From positions 1-64,000 of the forward strand of contig CAZWSX010000004.1 in NCBI GenBank assembly GCA_964636985.1: a DNA stretch of 64,000 nt, given 5' to 3'. Both the position numbers and the translations under genes were made by a program. The notes beneath the pieces are model-generated. The model did not search any database. It saw only the letters and a program-made list of their open reading frames with translations, and had not been told where the DNA came from. Positions 62,799 to 64,000 of the stretch are shown piece after piece (position 1 is the first letter of the stretch; the number at the start of each line of letters is the position of its first letter). This stretch comes from CAZWSX01 sp964636985. GTDB taxonomy: Bacteria; Planctomycetota; Planctomycetia; Pirellulales; Pirellulaceae.

Positions 62799-63014
62799 CG
62801 TGGCACCTCCAGGCATTGGTTCCATTTGATGAAACCAGAGACGTGCAGACGATGTGCCACGCCCGGCCGCGCGTGCCGGTGGCAACGACTACTCCGAGAA
62901 TTTCGCTGCATATGCAGAAGAAGCGGCCGAACTGGGCCTCTGTGGTGCCAAGAGTACGTTTGCGAAGCACCTCGGCTGTTGCTCGACGTGGCGGAAAAGC
63001 AACGTCGCTGGCGG

Positions 63015-64000
63015 TTACTTGCGAACCGGAATGCCGCAGGCCTTTTGCACGCGGTCGAGCACCTCACGAGCTTTAGTTCGGGCGCGCTTGGCACCATCGA
63101 TCAGAACGTCGTGGACGTAGTTCTTGTCGGCAACGATCTTCGCGCGGCGCTCGCGGGCTTCGGCAAAATGAGCCTCCGCCAAATCGGCTAGAGCCGACTT
63201 CACTTGCCCGTAGCCGAAACCTCCTTTTCGATAGAGCGCGGCCATTTCTTCGCGCTGCGCGTCGTTGGCGAAGAGGGAGTAAAGCTGGTACAGGTGATCT
63301 TCCTCGGGCTCCTTGGCTTGTTCCATCGGACGGCTGTCGGTGGCGATCCGCATGATCTTTTTGCGCATCGCCTTAGGGTCGTCGAAGATCTCGATCGTGT
63401 TGTTGTAGCTTTTCGACATCTTCTCGCCGTCGGTGCCGGGTACCTTGGCGGTCGCTTCCATGATCTTTGCTTGCGGAAGGACGAACACTTCGGCGTTGTA
63501 GCCGTGGTTAAAACTGCCGGCCAGGTCGCGAGCTACTTCGACGTGCTGGATTTGATCCTGACCGACGGGGACGAGGTTCGAATCGTACGCCAGGATGTCG
63601 GCGGCCATCAGGATTGGGTAGGTAAAGAGCCCGGCATTGGCCGAGAGCCCCTTCGCTTTTTTGTCTTTGTAGGCGTGGCAGTTTTCGAGCATCGCCATCG
63701 GGGCGGCCGACATCAGGATCCAGCAGAGCTCCGAAACCTCGGGGACGTCGGATTGAACGTAGAGCGTTGCCTGATTGGGGTCGAGTCCCAACGCCAACAG
63801 ATCGATGGAGACATCGAGCGTGTACTGCTCCAGCAGCTTGGCGTCGCGAATGGTCGTAAGGGCATGCAAGTTGGCGACGAAGTAGTAGGCTTCGTTTCCG
63901 TACTGCAAATCGATGTACTGGCGAATCGCGCCGAAGTAATTGCCGAAGTGGGGATTGCCCGTCGGCTGAATACCGGAGAGGACGCGCTTCTTAGCCGACG
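63015..64000 (-). CDS. trpS: Tryptophanyl-tRNA synthetase, start cut by the window edge
   Basis: The frame runs from 64000 to the stop at 63015 and lacks only its first codons. The visible N-terminal part reads SAKKRVLSGIQPTGNPHFGNY, with the HIGH-like site PTGNPHFGNY; the KMSKS loop is GEKMSKSYNN. The C-terminal half is the anticodon-binding helical domain. The enzyme charges tRNA-Trp with ATP. It stops 216 bases from the start of the TadG-like gene; nothing is seen between them. Confidence 0.97.
   Translation of the reverse strand, partial: SAKKRVLSGIQPTGNPHFGNYFGAIRQYIDLQYGNEAYYFVANLHALTTIRDAKLLEQYTLDVSIDLLALGLDPNQATLYVQSDVPEVSELCWILMSAAPMAMLENCHAYKDKKAKGLSANAGLFTYPILMAADILAYDSNLVPVGQDQIQHVEVARDLAGSFNHGYNAEVFVLPQAKIMEATAKVPGTDGEKMSKSYNNTIEIFDDPKAMRKKIMRIATDSRPMEQAKEPEEDHLYQLYSLFANDAQREEMAALYRKGGFGYGQVKSALADLAEAHFAEARERRAKIVADKNYVHDVLIDGAKRARTKAREVLDRVQKACGIPVRK

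Overview
The window looks like a chromosomal segment of a planctomycete, most likely of the Pirellulales type. The markers are a DUF1501 protein, a PEP-CTERM protein next to an ECF sigma factor and a large receptor kinase (kinase, membrane segment, DUF1080, WD40), an uncoupled FlgI-like protein, short proteins with the SLRTLLL membrane signature, many secreted sugar hydrolases, and genes of the tetrahydromethanopterin C1 branch (fhcA, fhcD). This placement is an inference from family content; there is no rRNA in the window. The DNA is uniformly G+C-rich. I see no prophage, insertion sequence or CRISPR array.

Layout. 1-100: 3' part of a tRNA-Asp and a hairpin. 229-8934: ten tightly packed minus-strand genes, read from 8934 down: membrane protein, DyP-linked alpha/beta protein, NTF2-like protein, DyP peroxidase, OprB-type porin, FAD oxidoreductase without redox cysteines, amidotransferase-fold-like protein, DUF4239 protein, membrane protein, hypothetical. 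9282-12029: GH63-like glycosidase. 12154-14079: cysteine-dioxygenase-like/FAD fusion, convergent with cydAB (14076-16422). 16552-21407: signalling block (PEP-CTERM protein, ECF sigma factor, kinase, small membrane protein). 22149-27204: GlsB-like protein, UV endonuclease, acyl-CoA dehydrogenase, nadD, DUF1501. 27388-36003: SGNH hydrolase, CocE-type hydrolase, PadR regulator with its membrane partner, Tat-exported molybdenum enzyme, a carboxypeptidase-regulatory-domain protein, quinone reductase. 36372-42420: PilZ-like protein, priA, then a lipid-type trio (CrtI-like oxidoreductase, ACP, ketosynthase). 42747-48383: FlgI-like/HEAT protein, large secreted glycosidase, wax-synthase-like acyltransferase. 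48488-54932: hypothetical, spoVR, yeaH, prkA and a single-domain response regulator. 55128-64000: 5-formyl-THF cyclo-ligase, small membrane protein, GH32-like protein, HIT protein, fhcA-fhcD, a TadG/VWA protein and trpS, which runs off the right edge.

How the genes fit together. The strongest candidates for a little-described system are the DyP-porin-FAD gene run and the ketosynthase-ACP-desaturase trio, which resembles the gene set proposed for ladderane lipid formation in anammox planctomycetes. The fhcA-fhcD pair points to formaldehyde/formyl transfer through a methanopterin-type carrier. The prkA-yeaH-spoVR set is a conserved stress module. Several short hairpins and a dispersed CTCCGTG-type repeat sit at gene ends and starts, and in one or two cases appear to form part of signal-peptide coding sequence.

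All calls rest on reading the sequence; no database search was run.
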